DNA of 64,000 bases, from the NCBI RefSeq assembly GCF_003544875.1, contig NZ_CP032094.1:310001-374000 (forward strand). Reading direction: 5' to 3'. Below, one piece after another: positions 63,430 to 64,000 of the stretch; positions within the stretch are counted from its first letter, which is position 1; each line of letters starts with the position of its first letter. This DNA comes from Vibrio alfacsensis (lineage in GTDB: Bacteria; Pseudomonadota; Gammaproteobacteria; Enterobacterales; Vibrionaceae). The notes beneath the pieces are model-generated. The model was not told the DNA's origin. It saw nothing but the letters and a program-made list of their open reading frames with translations, and made no database searches. Position numbers and translations under genes: made by a program.

Positions 63430-64000
63430 ATGGAATTCAAAATCAAATTGCTACTGCTTAAAATGTATATCCTTTCGCCAAAGAATGTGCCTGCTGATGA
63501 CATTTCTTTAATGGCTGAGCTGAACCGATTTATTGATTCGGTTCTAGGATGCATCTTGGGATTGAAAACGTTTGAGGTAAGTTATAATTTTGAACAGGGC
63601 GTATTAGCCATCTCGAATGTCACGTTCAAAGTTGGTCGCCAAGTTTCTGAAGAAGAGTTGGAGCAAAAGTTAAATGAGTGGCTTCAAGCGCTCTTTGAGC
63701 TCCGACAACAGTTGATGGATATCATCTATGGAGACTATGATGACACCCAAAAGCGTGACCTCGTTAAAGAGTGTCTCGAAAAGGCTTCTTCAGACCTTCT
63801 TGTCAAGAAGCACCATTACCTAAAAAGTCATACTTTACGCACTGAAGATGGTGTATCAACCCCACCGTTTGAAAAACAATATGACGTATATGAAAGTCCA
63901 TATAAGGCTATCGAAAATGGCTTTTCTGGTAAACATTCTTTTGAAAACTCTGACTACAAAGGTACAAAATTTGCGGATACTAACAGTTGCTTAAATGGCA
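63430..64000 (+). CDS. Unknown protein of the recombinase module, 3'-truncated by window edge
   Basis: ATG 63430 follows AAGGAGAAGTCTT, an excellent ribosome site, 97 bases after the 1071-aa gene. The frame stays open for 190 codons to the window end. It begins MEFKIKLLLLKMYILS and has a charged helical part (SEEELEQKLNEWLQALFELRQQ, 22 residues in total) and KRDLVKECLEKASSDLLVKK. I recognise no family. The conserved order suggests a third module protein, possibly DNA-binding or accessory. Confidence 0.7.
   Translation, partial: MEFKIKLLLLKMYILSPKNVPADDISLMAELNRFIDSVLGCILGLKTFEVSYNFEQGVLAISNVTFKVGRQVSEEELEQKLNEWLQALFELRQQLMDIIYGDYDDTQKRDLVKECLEKASSDLLVKKHHYLKSHTLRTEDGVSTPPFEKQYDVYESPYKAIENGFSGKHSFENSDYKGTKFADTNSCLNG

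Noticed and set aside
1..64000. rRNA, tRNA genes and c-di-GMP riboswitches
   Set aside because: I scanned the gaps by eye for cloverleaf ends and the riboswitch core and found none; short or divergent ones could be missed.

Overview
The window is a stretch of a Vibrio genome, most likely from the V. parahaemolyticus/V. alginolyticus/V. harveyi group. The evidence is an almost complete lateral (swarming) flagellar system with its own sigma factor (LafS), activator (LafK) and motor (LafT/LafU, MotY), followed by a three-gene set whose architecture matches the swarming/capsule regulator scrABC, and then kbl-tdh. From memory of V. parahaemolyticus these loci lie on the second chromosome; the window itself does not prove the replicon.

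Layout. (1) 1-3261: end of lateral region 1 (flgK partial, flgL, and a flagellin-like protein of unknown role). (2) 3339-7093: an AT-rich, frameshifted sugar island with CMP-nonulosonate synthetase (intact), NeuB-like synthase, NeuC-like epimerase and a TylF-type methyltransferase. A Maf-type glycosyltransferase next to lafA suggests these genes served lateral flagellin glycosylation. (3) 7432-15545: housekeeping and accessory genes (DUF2339 membrane protein, cation/proton antiporter, type 2 IPP isomerase, small lipoproteins). (4) 15632-31964, minus strand: lafU, lafT, lafS, fliL, fliK, fliT, fliS, fliD, a small gene, maf, lafA, an EAL-like gene, flhA, flhB, fliR, fliQ, fliP, fliN, fliM. (5) 32432-40419, plus strand: motY, lafK, fliE-F-G-H-I-J. 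(6) 40479-48536: GlyGly-CTERM serine protease, PHP phosphatase, cytochrome b562-like protein, LysR regulator, two spondin-domain proteins and a two-component pair. (7) 48922-53644: scrA, scrB, scrC, the c-di-GMP switch between swarming and sessility. (8) 53853-56142: kbl-tdh (threonine catabolism; not thermostable haemolysin). (9) 56334-64000: the start of a mobile island with a tyrosine integrase and AlpA-like excisionase abutting tdh, a 1.15-kb gene-free stretch with perfect hairpins and a perfect CRP box, and an operon of large unusual recombinase-like proteins plus an unknown gene running off the end. The island cargo lies beyond the window.

A striking property of the sequence is the number of single-base indels that break otherwise intact genes (neuB, neuC, the methyltransferase, fni, a lipoprotein, lateral fliK, scrB, scrC and the first recombinase-module gene). 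Most sit at short homopolymers and leave both halves of the protein well preserved. Sequencing or assembly error is the simplest explanation for most; the neuC region has so many that genuine decay is also plausible. I list such genes as single features spanning both halves.

The most interesting part is the right-hand island: a 401-aa protein (after repairing one indel), a 1071-aa protein with one degenerate and one nearly complete tyrosine-recombinase signature, and a third gene. This three-gene layout recalls the Gamma-Mobile-Trio islands of vibrios, which carry anti-phage and toxin cargo, but that assignment needs a profile search.
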